40,914 nt of DNA from Bacteroidales bacterium (GCA_014800685.1 JAAVFQ010000004.1:1-40914), one strand, 5' to 3'. Shown: positions 1 through 10,354, numbered from the stretch's first letter. The notes: generated from the sequence alone by a model not told the origin. Made by a program: numbers and translations.

Positions 1-1
1 A

Positions 2-1258
2 GCCCCTGAAGTCTCTATACGTCTCAATCCCCAAAAGACCTTCCCCCTTCCTCCGGACTTCCCGGTAGAAAGCCGCGTAGCCTGGTGCCCTGAGGGATAT
101 TATCTTAAAAGCCGTCCGTCATTTACGCTTATGCCGGAGCTTCATGCCGGAGCCTTTTACGTGCAGGACGCCTCCTCCATGATTCATGCGCATATACTAA
201 GAAGCCTGCCCGTAAAGCCCGATACGCTTCTCGATTTGTGCGCCGCTCCCGGCGGAAAAACTACCGCCATGCTCTCTGCAATCCCCGCGGGATGCGTGGC
301 CGTAGCCAATGAGCTGATGTCGGCGCGCGCCTCCGTGCTGAAAGAGAATATCATAAAATGGGGACGCCCGGAGGTCATCGTCACCTCCGCAGCTGCCGAA
401 AAGATAGGCCGTTCCGGAATCTGCTTCGACGTGATAGCCGCCGACGTACCCTGCTCCGGCGAGGGTATGCAGCGTAAGGATGAGGAGGCCCGGCGTATGT
501 GGAGTCCCGGACTCGTAGCGGAATGTGCTTCCCTCCAGAGAGATATAGTGGCAAATATCCTCCCGGCACTTCGCCCCGGAGGCTACCTGATATACTCCAC
601 ATGCACTTTTAACCGCGAGGAGAATGAGGATAACGTGCGCTACTTCATAGAAGAATTAGGGCTGGAGAATCCACCGCTGCCGACCGACGAAAAGTGGGGG
701 ATAGCCCAATCGGTAGATGAGCGAGTGAACGCCTTGCGGTTTATGCCTCATCGCACGCGCGGTGAGGGCCTCTTCGTAGCGCTCCTGCGCAAGCCGCAAG
801 AGGAATCCCCGCGTCGCTCCAGACGTCTCCGTGAGCCACGGCCCCTGAGACATGAGGCCTCCAAATGGCTGTCCTCGCCGCTTTCGCTTTACGAGAATGG
901 CGGCCGGCTCACCGCTATGACCCCGGACTGCGCAAAAATTGCAGCCGGACTTGCAGATGCCTCCGTGAAGATACTCGCCGCCGGCGTGGAGGTGGCCGAA
1001 CTGAAAGGTAAAGATGTGGTGCCCTCACATGCACTCGCCGTGAACTCGCTCCTGCGCCGGGGCGTTTTCAAAGAGCATGAAGTGGAGGCCCCGGAAGCCC
1101 TTGATTTTCTGCGGCGCGAGACGATACTTCTCCCCCCGGACGTCCCTAAAGGATATGTGCTGCTGACGCATAACGGACTCCCGCTCGGATTCCTGAAAAA
1201 TCTTGGAAACAGAGCCAATAATCTCTACCCCAAAGAGTGGCGCATACGCATCAAATAA
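2..1258 (+). CDS. RsmF/NOL1-NOP2-Sun family rRNA m5C methyltransferase (5' end outside window)
   Basis: SAM-dependent cytosine-C5 methyltransferase predicted to act on ribosomal RNA in the cytoplasm. The frame is open from base 2, so about 43 codons lie ahead of the first internal ATG at 131 and the true start is upstream of the window. Visible landmarks are a SAM-binding segment (LLDLCAAPGGKTT, near base 220), the proline-cysteine motif PCSGEG (near 450) and the STCTF motif holding the presumed catalytic cysteine (near 598). A C-terminal PUA-like tail (GYVLLTHNGLPLGFLKNLG) is typical of the RsmF branch rather than RsmB. It sits 10 bases ahead of copA and may be co-transcribed with it. Family assignment is firm; the exact rRNA target is inferred from the family. 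Confidence 0.9.
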   Translation, partial: APEVSIRLNPQKTFPLPPDFPVESRVAWCPEGYYLKSRPSFTLMPELHAGAFYVQDASSMIHAHILRSLPVKPDTLLDLCAAPGGKTTAMLSAIPAGCVAVANELMSARASVLKENIIKWGRPEVIVTSAAAEKIGRSGICFDVIAADVPCSGEGMQRKDEEARRMWSPGLVAECASLQRDIVANILPALRPGGYLIYSTCTFNREENEDNVRYFIEELGLENPPLPTDEKWGIAQSVDERVNALRFMPHRTRGEGLFVALLRKPQEESPRRSRRLREPRPLRHEASKWLSSPLSLYENGGRLTAMTPDCAKIAAGLADASVKILAAGVEVAELKGKDVVPSHALAVNSLLRRGVFKEHEVEAPEALDFLRRETILLPPDVPKGYVLLTHNGLPLGFLKNLGNRANNLYPKEWRIRIK

Positions 1259-1268
1259 GACCTGACCT

Positions 1269-3488
1269 ATGAGCGAGACTATAAAGAAAAATGACTTTCC
1301 GGTGCTCGGCATGATGTGTGCCGTTTGCGCCGGCACCGTGGAGAAATGCGTGTCCTCCGCGCCGGGAGTTGTCTCGGCTAACGTGAATTTCGCAGCCTCC
1401 TCAGTGCATATAGAGTGGAACGCGGATGTCACCTCTCCGGAGCAAATTGCCCAAGAGGTGAAGCAGGCAGGCTATGAGATGATTATCCCGGAAGACATCG
1501 CCTCAGGCATTGAGGAGCAAAACCGCCGCGAAGAGCAACAGTATGAGAGCATGAAGCGACGCACGTGGACGGCCTGGATTATCACTATTCCGCTTATGGC
1601 TCTCTGCATGCTGCATATCCATTTCCCGGGAGAGCAGGTAGCTATGGCCATCCTCGCTCTTATCGTGATGCTCGGATGTGGCCGACGATTCTTCATCAAC
1701 GGCTTCCGCAATCTCTGGCGCCGGTCTCCCAATATGGACTCCCTGGTGGCTGTCAGCACTTCTGTGAGCTTCCTTTTCTCACTCTTCAATACGCTCATGC
1801 CACAATTCTGGGCTGAACGCTCCCTCAATGCAGGACTTTACTATGAGGCTTCGGCCATGATTATAGCCTTTGTGCTCACAGGAAAACTCATGGAGACGCG
1901 TGCGCGCCATAACACCGGAAGCGCTCTGAGGGCACTCATAGGGCTTCAGCCGCAGGAGGCTTGCATCGTGGAGACTGACGGAAGCACGCGGGTGCTCCCG
2001 GTGTCGGCCATCAGAAAAGGCAACGTGCTGCGCGTGAAGCCGGGCGAAAGAATCCCGGTGGATGGAGTAGTGGTAAGCGGCAGAAGTGCCGTGGATGAGA
2101 GCATGATGACCGGCGAGCCGGTAGGGGTGGAAAAAATGCCCGGCAGCGAAGTCTCGGCCGGGACGCTTAACGGCTTAGGCTCTATCGACATACGCACAGA
2201 AGAGTCAGGCGAAGGCACACGCCTCTCGGCCATCATCCGTAAGGTGAGGGAGGCTCAGGGCTCTAAAGCCCCCGTGCAGAAACTCGTAGACAAGGTAAGC
2301 GCCGTGTTCGTGCCGGTAGTTATCGGGCTTGCCATCCTCACGCTGATAGTATGGCTTCTGGCCGGAGGGGCCCCTGAAATAGCATTCCTTACCTCAGTTT
2401 CAGTGCTCGTGATAGCCTGTCCCTGCGCGCTCGGACTGGCTACTCCTACTGCGATTATGGTAGGCATAGGTCGTGGCGCTTCCGCTGGAATACTGATTCG
2501 TGAGGCTGCCGCCTTAGAACAGACCGACCGCGTGGATGTGGTAGCCCTCGATAAGACAGGGACTTTGACCGAAGGTACCCCCGTGGTGTCGGAATGTGCA
2601 GGCGATGACGATAAGGAGTTTACGGCTCTTCTCGGAGCCCTCGAAGAGAAGAGCGAACATCCCCTCGCCTCGGCGATATTGCGCTGGACGGAATCTATGA
2701 AAATAGATGTGGATAAGTCGCAGATAAAAGAGTTTGACTATGTGGCAGGCAAGGGCGTAAGCGCTCAGGTGCCGGCCGGACACCTTTGGGCCGGCAGTGA
2801 GAAAATGGCCTTGATGATGTCTGCCTCCATTCCGGAGGAGATGATGAAGAAAGCAGAGTCATGGCGCAGTGAAGGCTCCGTGGTTCTCTATGCCGGCCTC
2901 GGCAGCCGAGTGATGCTTCTGCTCCGGATCGAGGATAAAGTGAGGCCGGAAGCGGTGGAGGCTGTCAGTCAGCTAAAAGCGCGTGGACTGGAAGTTGTGC
3001 TCCTCACCGGAGATAATGAAATCACAGCCAAGGCAATAGCTGCCCGAACAGGCATAGAGAAAGTATACGCCGGACTCCTCCCCGAAGATAAGCAGAAGAT
3101 AGTGTCACGGCTGCAGGCCGAGGGGAGGCGCGTGGCTATGGTAGGCGATGGCATCAACGACTCGCAGGCTCTTGCCGAGGCTTACGTCTCAATCGCTATG
3201 GGCACAGGCTCGGATATCGCGATGGATGTGGCTCAGCTCACCATTGTGGGTGGACGCCTCTCGGCACTTCCGAAGGCTTTCCGGCTCGCTCACGCTACGG
3301 TGCGCATAATACGCGAAAATCTCTTCTGGGCTTTCATCTATAACGTCATCGGCATTCCTATAGCCGCCGGCGTGCTCTATCCCGCTTTTCACTATCTGCT
3401 CACGCCTATGTTCGCTTCTGCGGCGATGGCCGTCAGTTCGGTTTGCGTCGTGACCAACTCGCTGCGACTGAGAAAGATCAAGATATAA
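1269..3488 (+). CDS. copA: Copper-exporting P1B-type ATPase
   Basis: Inner-membrane P-type ATPase of 739 residues that pumps Cu(I) out of the cytoplasm. One N-terminal heavy-metal-associated domain carries C17-A-V-C20 (here preceded by Met-Met rather than the usual Met-Thr). Then come membrane helices, the actuator motif TGEP (near 281), the transport-site CPC motif at 384-386, phosphorylation site D428 in DKTGT, an SEHP motif for the nucleotide-binding domain (near 463) and the hinge GDGIND (near 625). CPC plus HMA indicates copper (or silver) rather than zinc. The stop precedes a small HMA protein by 26 bases, suggesting a copper-handling pair. No CueR- or CsoR-type regulator is visible beside it. 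Confidence 0.95.
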   Translation: MSETIKKNDFPVLGMMCAVCAGTVEKCVSSAPGVVSANVNFAASSVHIEWNADVTSPEQIAQEVKQAGYEMIIPEDIASGIEEQNRREEQQYESMKRRTWTAWIITIPLMALCMLHIHFPGEQVAMAILALIVMLGCGRRFFINGFRNLWRRSPNMDSLVAVSTSVSFLFSLFNTLMPQFWAERSLNAGLYYEASAMIIAFVLTGKLMETRARHNTGSALRALIGLQPQEACIVETDGSTRVLPVSAIRKGNVLRVKPGERIPVDGVVVSGRSAVDESMMTGEPVGVEKMPGSEVSAGTLNGLGSIDIRTEESGEGTRLSAIIRKVREAQGSKAPVQKLVDKVSAVFVPVVIGLAILTLIVWLLAGGAPEIAFLTSVSVLVIACPCALGLATPTAIMVGIGRGASAGILIREAAALEQTDRVDVVALDKTGTLTEGTPVVSECAGDDDKEFTALLGALEEKSEHPLASAILRWTESMKIDVDKSQIKEFDYVAGKGVSAQVPAGHLWAGSEKMALMMSASIPEEMMKKAESWRSEGSVVLYAGLGSRVMLLLRIEDKVRPEAVEAVSQLKARGLEVVLLTGDNEITAKAIAARTGIEKVYAGLLPEDKQKIVSRLQAEGRRVAMVGDGINDSQALAEAYVSIAMGTGSDIAMDVAQLTIVGGRLSALPKAFRLAHATVRIIRENLFWAFIYNVIGIPIAAGVLYPAFHYLLTPMFASAAMAVSSVCVVTNSLRLRKIKI

Positions 3489-3514
3489 ATTAAATATATA
3501 TATATAGTTTACCT

Positions 3515-3724
3515 ATGAAATTCAAGACAAATGCAAAATGCATGGGATGCGTAGGAGCCATCCGCAATGCTCTCTCTGAAATCGCTCCAGCAGAAAAATG
3601 GCAGTTCGATCTCAATAGCCCCGATCGTGTGATGGAATATACGGGAACGGATGCTGACGATGCCCTCGCCGAAAAGGTGATCGCGATAATCGAACAGGCC
3701 GGATTCAAGGCCGAACGCCTCTGA
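3515..3724 (+). CDS. Small heavy-metal-associated (HMA) domain protein, probable copper chaperone
   Basis: A 69-residue stand-alone HMA fold with metal-binding pair C9-M-G-C12 near the N-terminus and a C-terminal segment IIEQAGFKAERL matching the last strand of the fold. It has no signal peptide, so it should be cytosolic and could hand Cu(I) to the CopA just upstream. The 26-base spacer before it is a run of A and T. Its TGA overlaps the ATG of the next gene in the sequence TGATG, so translation of tcdA is probably coupled to it. Role as chaperone rather than storage peptide is inferred from family and position. Confidence 0.8.
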   Translation: MKFKTNAKCMGCVGAIRNALSEIAPAEKWQFDLNSPDRVMEYTGTDADDALAEKVIAIIEQAGFKAERL

Positions 3725-4455
3725 TGCCGATGTTCGCTCCCTGGGAAGAACGCTCCTGCCGGCTCCTCGGTGAGGAAGCGCTCAAGAGGCTGGCCTCTTC
3801 GCGCGTCCTCGTTGTCGGCGTGGGGGGCGTCGGCGGATATGCGGCAGAGACGCTCTGTCGCACGGGGATTGGTCATCTCACGCTGATAGATGCCGACGAG
3901 GTGGCCCCTTCCAATATCAACCGTCAGCTGATAGCCACTCATGCCACATTAGGTCAACCCAAAGCGACGCTCTTCTCTGATCGTTTTCGAGAGATAAATC
4001 CTGAGTGTGAAGTGGAGGCGCGCTGTGAGTTTCTCACTCCGGAAAATGTGGAGGAGATTCTGGCGGAGCGGTATGACTTTGTAGTAGACGCTATTGACAC
4101 TGTGGCGCCTAAAACTGCATTGCTGGCCGCTTGCCTTCGCGGCCGAATCCCGGTGGTCTCATCTATGGGCGCCGGGGGCAGGCTTGACCCTGCGAAAGTG
4201 GTATATACCGACCTCTGGGCCACGCGCGATGACGGCCTCGCCAGAGCAGTGCGTCAGCGCCTGAAAAAGCTTGGACTCAAGAGGCCGCTTCCCGTGGTGG
4301 CCAGCACCGAGCCTCCCCTTGCCTCCTCGATTGTAAGTCTTGAGGAGCGTAATAAGCGCAGTTCCTTCGGCACTACAATGGCTATCCCCGCGATTTTCGG
4401 CATCTGGCTCGGGCAGTACGTTGTCAACCGTATTATACGGCAAAAACCTGTGTAG
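3724..4455 (+). CDS. tcdA: tRNA threonylcarbamoyladenosine dehydratase (TcdA/ThiF-MoeB-E1 superfamily)
   Basis: 243-residue E1-like adenylating enzyme expected to cyclise t6A to ct6A at position 37 of ANN-decoding tRNAs, using ATP. The nucleotide-binding glycine loop VVGVGGVGG lies at residues 30-38, followed by an acidic DADEV and the R-Q motif NINRQ used in ATP binding. The C-terminal region ends in a hydrophobic stretch FGIWLGQYVVN, as in TcdA. It begins inside the TGATG overlap with the HMA gene and ends 9 bases ahead of the ABC ATPase. A ThiF or MoeB identity is less likely because no thiamine or molybdenum genes adjoin and the protein lacks the rhodanese tail. Confidence 0.85.
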   Translation: MPMFAPWEERSCRLLGEEALKRLASSRVLVVGVGGVGGYAAETLCRTGIGHLTLIDADEVAPSNINRQLIATHATLGQPKATLFSDRFREINPECEVEARCEFLTPENVEEILAERYDFVVDAIDTVAPKTALLAACLRGRIPVVSSMGAGGRLDPAKVVYTDLWATRDDGLARAVRQRLKKLGLKRPLPVVASTEPPLASSIVSLEERNKRSSFGTTMAIPAIFGIWLGQYVVNRIIRQKPV

Positions 4456-4464
4456 GACATACTT

Positions 4465-5151
4465 ATGATAAGACTTGAAAACATCCATAAATATTTTGGC
4501 TCGCTTCACGTGCTCAACGATGTCAGTCTGGAGATACCCGACAGAAGCATTACGGCAATCGTAGGCCCCTCCGGAGCGGGAAAAACTACTCTCCTGCAGA
4601 TAGCCGGCACGCTTGATCGTCCCGATTCCGGAAGAGTGCTCTATGGAGACACAGAGGTCACAGCCCTTAGCGACAAAAGGCTTTCGGCCTTCCGCAATAG
4701 GGAGATAGGATTCGTGTTTCAGTTTCATCAGCTGCTTCCGGAGTTTACGGCTCTCGAAAACGTTGCCATCCCGGCTCTCATCGGGGGCGCAGGAAGCAAA
4801 GAGGCCGGGCAGCGTGCCACCCGACTTCTCGAAATGCTCGGACTCGGCGGCAGGCTCAAGCATAAGCCGGCTCAGCTCTCAGGGGGTGAGAAACAGAGAG
4901 TGGCGATAGCCCGTGCGCTTGTCAACTCTCCCAGTGTGGTCTTCGCCGATGAGCCCACAGGAAGTCTTGACACCGCTAACCGCTCAGAGATAAGGTCGCT
5001 CTTCTCCTCGCTCCGTGAAGAGCTGGGGCAGACTTTTGTCATCGTGACTCACGATGAGACTGTAGCCGAAATTGCTGACAGAGTGATAAGAATGGCAGAC
5101 GGAAGCCTCGTGGCTTCGCCTGATCCTGCGGGCTATCACTCGGAGGAATGA
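4465..5151 (+). CDS. LolD-like ABC transporter ATP-binding protein
   Basis: 228-residue ABC ATPase of the MacB/LolD/FtsE group. It has Walker A G34-PSGAGKTT-42, a Q-loop in [18 protein letters not shown], the signature [15 protein letters not shown] and Walker [10 protein letters not shown] with a following H-loop VTHDE. The wording around the Q-loop is typical of LolD, which powers release of lipoproteins from the inner membrane with LolC/E permeases. No permease gene is nearby, which is common for LolD in Bacteroidota. Probably last gene of the copA-tcdA run: a promoter for the next gene follows at 5193. Confidence 0.85.
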   Translation: MIRLENIHKYFGSLHVLNDVSLEIPDRSITAIVGPSGAGKTTLLQIAGTLDRPDSGRVLYGDTEVTALSDKRLSAFRNREIGFVFQFHQLLPEFTALENVAIPALIGGAGSKEAGQRATRLLEMLGLGGRLKHKPAQLSGGEKQRVAIARALVNSPSVVFADEPTGSLDTANRSEIRSLFSSLREELGQTFVIVTHDETVAEIADRVIRMADGSLVASPDPAGYHSEE

Positions 5152-5192
5152 CGGGAAGAAGCTCCCTTCCTTACACTTTTTAACCCATATAT

Positions 5193-5224
5193 TTTGGCCG
5201 ACTCGCAAAATATAGTTATCTTCG
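5193..5224 (+). promoter_or_regulatory. Bacteroidota-type promoter for the WG-repeat lipoprotein
   Basis: TTTG at 5193-5196, a 20-base spacer and TATCTTCG at 5217-5224 resemble the -33/-7 consensus TTTG / TAnnTTTG with one mismatch. It lies about 40 bases before the ATG at 5264. Confidence 0.5.
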
Positions 5225-5263
5225 CATTTACTTTCGTTTTTAGAACTTACTCAAGACTCTCGG

Positions 5264-7066
5264 ATGATAACAAATAGATATGCGGCCCTGCTGGCCCCTT
5301 TGTTTCTGCTAATTGTCTCATGCGCTGACCACAAGGATGTAAAGCCGGTGCCTGACTATGTGCCCGTTCAGACACAGAAGGATGGTAAATGGGGCTTTAT
5401 GGCGCCTGACGGCAAGCTCCTTTTTGCAGATAAATATGAGTCGCAGCCCTCTCTCGTCCTTGAGGGTGCCTTTTCCGTTAAGGAGGGTGAGGAGTATAAC
5501 CTTTACAGGGCAGCCGCCAATCCGGAAAAAATTAATGCCAAGCCGCTGGTAGCCGTAGGAAACTACGTCGAAGGCTTAATCCCCGCTACCTTCCCCGGCG
5601 AACGTATCAGTATTCTTGACTCCAAAGGCGACAAGGTGGCTCAGCTCATGCCGGTAGATGGCCATGAGCTTGTCAAAAGCGACGTCGCCTTCCATAACGG
5701 ACTTCTTGTGGTGACAACGCCCGATGGCAAATTCGGATATGTAGACACGAAAGGGGAGTGCGTGATTAAGCCTATATATGACGCAGCGCTCCCCTTCGGA
5801 GGAGGATATGCCATGGTGGCAAAAATGACCGACGGCAATAACCCCTCTTCGCTTCGGGTCTCTATAATTGACACTAAGGGCAAAAGCGTCCTCGATGTAA
5901 AGCCCGAATATACCGTAGTGGATCTTGACCTTACTCATAAGCGCCTGATAGTTAATGATATTAACGGTCATCTTGGTTTCCTCTCCTTCAAGGATGAGTT
6001 TACCCCCGTCCCCTCTGAAGTGACCAATATCGGGCAAGTGAGTGATGGCCGCTTCGTCTTTGCGAATGAAAAAGGGCTCTGCGGCGTCATGGATGACGAT
6101 TTCAAGCAGGTGCTCGCTCCCGAATATCAGCACGTGGAGATTTTGGATAATGACAAATTTCTCGCTTCTCTCGGAAAAGATTTTGTCATAGTAAATTCCG
6201 GTGGTGGTGAAGAGGTTAAACTCGGCGCCGTTCAGTATGCAGGCTTCATGCAGGGATTTGGCATCTTTGCGTATGACGTCAACACCGTGCGCCTGCTCTC
6301 GGAAGATGGTAGTCCGAAGGGAAAGCCCGTGGCGGGCATCGGTCTGAACGCCTCCGCCTGCAGCTCCGTGCGTTCTGATTTCGAGTCGGCAAAGAGAATA
6401 GCCGGCGATCTTGCCGCTATTCCCTCAGGAGCCGGCGTGGCCGGAATAGCCTGGGGCACTCCCGCCGAGCAGATAGCTCCCGCTGCTGACAGTGCCACCG
6501 GAATTTATGCGGCACTTCCGCAGGCATCGCTCTCCGGCGTGGACTATATCCTCAACTCAGTAGCTGTCTATACCGCCCCCGTGGGCACCTTCAGCGCAAT
6601 GGCTGACGGAGAGTCCTCAGAGGGCTTCGCTTATAATCCCGATGCCCGACTCACCGGTGCCGATTTCTATTTCCGTGGCGAGGCTCCCATAACCAAAAGT
6701 TTCGTTAGTCAGCTGAAAAATGCATATACTGCAGCCGGATTTAAGGAGATCAAACAGACACCCGCAGGGATGAAGGGGGAGTGTTTTGTGATGCAGAAAG
6801 AGCAGACAGCCGTAATTTTCTGTATCCCGGTGGGCGGATATGATGCCAACTTCTTTGTCTATTCTGCCGCTGACACGGCTCTGGGCGAGAGATGGTATGG
6901 CCTGCTGAGCCGGGCAGCCGCCGATGGTGGAGTGCCGATGGCTGAGGCTCTCTTCGGCAAACCCGCTGCCCCGGAGCCTCACGTGGATGGCGAGTATGCA
7001 GACCGCTCTTCACGTCCTGTAGGAGTAGCAGGCGAAGATAGCGGCGAGAGGGTCAGCTCACGTTGA
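5264..7066 (+). CDS. WG-repeat lipoprotein
   Basis: 600-residue protein with a lipoprotein signal (hydrophobic stretch ending in IVSC, lipidated Cys20), so it should be anchored in the outer or inner membrane facing the periplasm or outside. WG (KWG) repeats are visible, for example DGKWGFMAPDGKLLF near residue 40, DGKFGYVDTKGECVI near 154 and degenerate copies (GHLGFLSF, GLCGVMDD) near 234 and 268; these build a beta-propeller-like fold. The C-terminal third, from about residue 370, has no repeats and is not recognised. Own promoter at 5193. Function unknown; a binding or sensor role is only a guess from the repeat fold. Confidence 0.8.
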   Translation: MITNRYAALLAPLFLLIVSCADHKDVKPVPDYVPVQTQKDGKWGFMAPDGKLLFADKYESQPSLVLEGAFSVKEGEEYNLYRAAANPEKINAKPLVAVGNYVEGLIPATFPGERISILDSKGDKVAQLMPVDGHELVKSDVAFHNGLLVVTTPDGKFGYVDTKGECVIKPIYDAALPFGGGYAMVAKMTDGNNPSSLRVSIIDTKGKSVLDVKPEYTVVDLDLTHKRLIVNDINGHLGFLSFKDEFTPVPSEVTNIGQVSDGRFVFANEKGLCGVMDDDFKQVLAPEYQHVEILDNDKFLASLGKDFVIVNSGGGEEVKLGAVQYAGFMQGFGIFAYDVNTVRLLSEDGSPKGKPVAGIGLNASACSSVRSDFESAKRIAGDLAAIPSGAGVAGIAWGTPAEQIAPAADSATGIYAALPQASLSGVDYILNSVAVYTAPVGTFSAMADGESSEGFAYNPDARLTGADFYFRGEAPITKSFVSQLKNAYTAAGFKEIKQTPAGMKGECFVMQKEQTAVIFCIPVGGYDANFFVYSAADTALGERWYGLLSRAAADGGVPMAEALFGKPAAPEPHVDGEYADRSSRPVGVAGEDSGERVSSR

Positions 7067-7162
7067 TGATGGCCTCACTTGGCTTGCTTGCTTATATATT
7101 ATCATGAGCGAGTGAGTGCTACTTAACTTAACACAAACTTCAATAATAATCATAAAAAGAAA

Positions 7163-7453
7163 ATGGAAGAAAAAAATCAAAATCAGCAGCAGCTTCAGAT
7201 TCAGCTGCGTCCCGAAATGGCCGATGGCAAATTCTCTAACCTCGCTATGATCGGCCATGGCCCCAACGAATTCCTTATTGACTTCATTTTCGCTGCTCCC
7301 GGCATGCCTCAGGCTCCCGTGGTTAGCCGCATCGTGATGAGCCCCGAAAACGCAAAACAGCTCATGTTTGCCCTCACCGACAATATCCGCAAATACGAGG
7401 CTCAGTTCGGCGAAATCAAGCAGCGCACCCCCAAGGGCCCCAGCGCTAACTGA
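7163..7453 (+). CDS. DUF3467 domain protein
   Basis: 96-residue cytosolic protein. The body ([16 protein letters not shown], then [15 protein letters not shown] and an amphipathic helix) matches the DUF3467 family widely conserved in Bacteroidota. The N-terminus is rich in Gln, Glu and Asn and looks disordered. No enzymatic motif is visible and the family function is not established. It is two bases ahead of cysS and likely shares its transcript. Confidence 0.8.
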   Translation: MEEKNQNQQQLQIQLRPEMADGKFSNLAMIGHGPNEFLIDFIFAAPGMPQAPVVSRIVMSPENAKQLMFALTDNIRKYEAQFGEIKQRTPKGPSAN

Positions 7454-7455
7454 TC

Positions 7456-8931
7456 ATGGAGAGAGACCTGCTGATATATAACAGCCTTTCCAGGGCTAAA
7501 GAACGATTCACTCCGCTACATCCCGGCCACGTCGGGATGTATGTTTGCGGCCCTACCGTCTATGGAGATGCTCATCTCGGCCACGCAAGGCCCGCTATCA
7601 CTTTCGACATCCTCTACCGCTATCTTACTCATCTCGGCTATAAGGTGAGATATGTAAGAAATATTACGGACGTAGGGCATCTTGAGCATGATGCCGACGA
7701 GGGCGAGGATAAGATAGCTAAAAAAGCGCGTCTCGAACAGCTCGAGCCGATGGAGGTGGTGCAAATGTATCTTAATCGCTATCATCGCGATGTGGATGCC
7801 CTCAATGTGCTCCCTCCGAGCATTGAGCCCCACGCCTCCGGTCACATTATCGAGCAGATTGAGTATATCAAGAAGATTCTGGAGGCCGGATATGCCTACG
7901 AAAGTTGTGGCTCAGTATATTTCGATGTGGAGAAATATAATAAGGACCATAATTACGGCAAGCTTTCAGGCCGTAATATCGAGGATCTTATCTCTTCCAC
8001 CCGTTCGCTTGACGGACAGCAGGAGAAACGCAATCCCCTTGACTTCGCGCTCTGGAAGAAAGCCTCCCCGGAGCATATCATGCACTGGCCCTCTCCCTGG
8101 AGCGAAGGATTTCCGGGCTGGCATCTTGAATGCAGCACTATGGGCACGAAATATCTCGGCGAGACTTTCGACATTCACGGTGGTGGTCTTGACCTGATGT
8201 TTCCTCACCATGAGTGTGAGATAGCCCAGAGTGTGGCCGCTCAGGGGCATGAGGCGGTAAGATACTGGATGCATAACAATATGATTACCATCAACGGCAA
8301 GAAGATGGGTAAGTCTTACGGGAATTTCATCACTCTCGAAGAGTTCTATCAGGGTTCGCATCCGCTCCTTACTCAAGCCTATTCGCCGATGGTGATCCGC
8401 TTCTTCATACTGATGGCTCATTACCGCTCCACTGTAGACTTCAGCAATGAGGCTCTGCAGGCTGCCGAGAAGGCGCTGATGAAGATTCTTGACGGTTATC
8501 GCCGCCTGATGAATCTCAAGCCCGCGGAAAAGTCCTCTGTGGAGGTGCCTGACTTTATGGAGCAGTGCTACCAGGCTATGGATGATGACCTCAACACCCC
8601 GCAGGTTATTGCCACTCTTTTTGAGGCTTGCCGTATCATCAATCAGGCTACCGACGGAGGGGCTCAGCTCTCAGCTGAGGATCTGGAGAATCTACGTCTG
8701 CTCTTCACCACTTTCCTCGTGGATATACTCGGAATCAGAGTGAGTGCAGATGCTGACTCCGCCGACTCCATGAAGGCTTACGAAGGGGCTGTAGACCTCC
8801 TTCTGGAAGTGAGAAATAATGCCAAGGCTGCAAAAGACTGGGCTACTTCCGACCTCATCCGCGACCAGCTCAAGGCTCTCGGATTCAATATTAAAGATAC
8901 GAAAAACGGTGTGGAATGGCATCTTGACTGA
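7456..8931 (+). CDS. cysS: Cysteinyl-tRNA synthetase
   Basis: 491-residue class I aminoacyl-tRNA synthetase that charges tRNA-Cys in the cytoplasm. The N-terminus carries zinc ligand C31 in [10 protein letters not shown] and the HIGH-equivalent H40-L-G-H43. Other zinc ligands are in WHLECSTM and FPHHEC, and the KMSKS-equivalent is KKMGKS near residue 280. The C-terminal DALR/helical region ends with DQLKALGF and the typical D-T-K-N-G-V-E-W. Full length for the family. A strong terminator follows at 8961. Confidence 0.97.
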   Translation: MERDLLIYNSLSRAKERFTPLHPGHVGMYVCGPTVYGDAHLGHARPAITFDILYRYLTHLGYKVRYVRNITDVGHLEHDADEGEDKIAKKARLEQLEPMEVVQMYLNRYHRDVDALNVLPPSIEPHASGHIIEQIEYIKKILEAGYAYESCGSVYFDVEKYNKDHNYGKLSGRNIEDLISSTRSLDGQQEKRNPLDFALWKKASPEHIMHWPSPWSEGFPGWHLECSTMGTKYLGETFDIHGGGLDLMFPHHECEIAQSVAAQGHEAVRYWMHNNMITINGKKMGKSYGNFITLEEFYQGSHPLLTQAYSPMVIRFFILMAHYRSTVDFSNEALQAAEKALMKILDGYRRLMNLKPAEKSSVEVPDFMEQCYQAMDDDLNTPQVIATLFEACRIINQATDGGAQLSAEDLENLRLLFTTFLVDILGIRVSADADSADSMKAYEGAVDLLLEVRNNAKAAKDWATSDLIRDQLKALGFNIKDTKNGVEWHLD

Positions 8932-8960
8932 CCTCCGTTTTTCAGTAACGTTATTAAAGA

Positions 8961-9003
8961 AACTTCACCTCGCCGGAATAGTCCGTCGGGGTGAAGTTTT
9001 TTT
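8961..9003 (+). terminator. Rho-independent terminator after cysS
   Basis: AACTTCACC pairs with GGTGAAGTT, with extra GC pairing inside (GCCGGA with TCCG), followed by seven T residues. It separates cysS from the opposing pgeF. Confidence 0.85.
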
Positions 9004-9048
9004 GTAGACTTTATAACCGTATGAGAGTTGGGAGGGGAGCGGCGCGTC

Positions 9049-9756
9049 TTATGTCATGGCAATAAAAGTGACCAGACGCTCTTCAGTGCCATTCTCGCGG
9101 CGATAGCTTGGAAAGACCGGTAGCTGCCGGATAAGTGAGTGGCGCGTGCAGTATTCTGAGGTGCTGATTCGTGCCTCGTCCAACCCCTCTCTGAGAAGTT
9201 GAAGACGATTCATCTCCTTGAGGTCAATGTGGGATTTCCCGGGGAGACCGGTGGGGGAGGGATGCACGCATTCTGCATAACCGGCCTCGGCAAAACGGTG
9301 TCCGAGCTCTGCGTCCACTTCATAGCAGTCTGCGCAGATAGCCGGGCCGATGGCTGCATACATAAGCGCGGGGGAGGCTCCCATGCCTGTAAGTCTTTTT
9401 ACGCATCCGGCGGTGATTTGGCCGAGACTCCCTCTCCACCCTGCATGAATGGCGGCGACAGCTCCGATGTCGGGCGCATGAAGAAGGATGGGGACGCAGT
9501 CTGCAGTCCGTACCCCTACGGCCAGCCCCTTGCGAAGCGTGATAAGGGCGTCTGTGTCCTGGGGATATTCATCAGCATTGTCCACAAGCGCGATGTTGAG
9601 AGAATGAGTTTGCCGGCAAAGGGCGATAGGGGTGTGACGCGAGACTTCGGAACGTAGGTCAGCGGGCAGTGATATGGTAGTGGTGACGCCGGCTGTCGCT
9701 CCCGGCCCTGCGTAAAGCCTCATAACGTCGACCTTGCTGATGTCGGAGAGTATCAT
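9049..9756 (-). CDS. pgeF: PgeF/YfiH (LACC1-like, DUF152) purine nucleoside phosphorylase or peptidoglycan-editing factor
   Basis: Cytosolic copper/zinc-binding family (about 235 residues from this start). The signature GVRTADCVPILL and AAIHAGWRGSL, with a later GPAICADCYEV, supplies the His-Cys-His metal triad typical of YfiH/LACC1. Family members cleave purine nucleosides by phosphorolysis or remove wrongly incorporated serine in peptidoglycan precursors. I chose the ATG at 9756 because it overlaps the stop of the upstream nitroreductase in an ATGA; an earlier start at 9786 would overlap by 34 bases. Coupled to the nitroreductase. Confidence 0.88.
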   Translation of the reverse strand: MILSDISKVDVMRLYAGPGATAGVTTTISLPADLRSEVSRHTPIALCRQTHSLNIALVDNADEYPQDTDALITLRKGLAVGVRTADCVPILLHAPDIGAVAAIHAGWRGSLGQITAGCVKRLTGMGASPALMYAAIGPAICADCYEVDAELGHRFAEAGYAECVHPSPTGLPGKSHIDLKEMNRLQLLREGLDEARISTSEYCTRHSLIRQLPVFPSYRRENGTEERLVTFIAMT

Positions 9757-10277
9757 CTTATGAAATGCAGAGCCTCCGGGTTCCACTTATCTTTAGGCGC
9801 CGGCGCTGACTCTGTATGCCCTATGCAGATGATGCCAAAGGGGATAAGAGTGTCAGGGAGGTCAAGAATAGGGCGTATGCGGGCCACTCTCTCAGAAATA
9901 GGATAAATGCCACACCAGACAGCTCCGAGGCCAAGAGCGTGAGCGGCAAGGAGGATATTCTCGGTAGCGGCTGAAAGGTCTTGTTGCCAGTAGGCTTCCC
10001 CTTCCCCTTCTATGGTCTTGGTGAGGTCAGCGCAGGGCACTATGAGGAGAGGGGAAGACGATGCGTAGACCGCATTGCTGAAATTCTCTGAAAGTTTACG
10101 TCTCAGAGCGTCATTGGTAATGACGTAGAATTGCCAGGGCTGCTTATTCATGGCCGAAGGGGCGGCCATTCCTGCACGCAGGATAGTCTCAATGTCTGAA
10201 TCGGAGACCGGAGCGTCAGTAAATTGTCTGACGGAGACTCTGGTCATTATATCGTGGATTGTAGCTGATTCTTTCAT
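9753..10277 (-). CDS. Nitroreductase family FMN-dependent oxidoreductase
   Basis: 174-residue flavoprotein. The N-terminal SVRQFTDAPVSDSDIETIL and the PSAMNKQPWQFYVI segment bind FMN, and GLGAVWCGIYPI near residue 118 is the second FMN-contact region. Short single-domain type typical of anaerobe nitroreductases; the natural substrate cannot be told. ATGA overlap with pgeF downstream. An inner start at Met11 is possible. Confidence 0.88.
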   Translation of the reverse strand: MKESATIHDIMTRVSVRQFTDAPVSDSDIETILRAGMAAPSAMNKQPWQFYVITNDALRRKLSENFSNAVYASSSPLLIVPCADLTKTIEGEGEAYWQQDLSAATENILLAAHALGLGAVWCGIYPISERVARIRPILDLPDTLIPFGIICIGHTESAPAPKDKWNPEALHFIR

Positions 10278-10308
10278 TTGAAAAATAACTAAGTTAGCTT
10301 ATATGAAA

Positions 10309-10354
10309 GTGAGAAAAGCTACGAAGCTGACGGGCTGTAAGTAGCTCTTCTCAC
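10309..10354 (-). terminator. Hairpin between the FKBP cluster and the nitroreductase
   Basis: GTGAGAA...TTCTCAC with inner AGCTAC/GTAGCT forms a long stem. Read on the minus strand it is followed by a short T-rich stretch, so it may end the FKBP transcript. A shorter hairpin (CACCCT/AGGGGTG, 10371-10386) lies between it and the FKBP stop. Confidence 0.45.
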
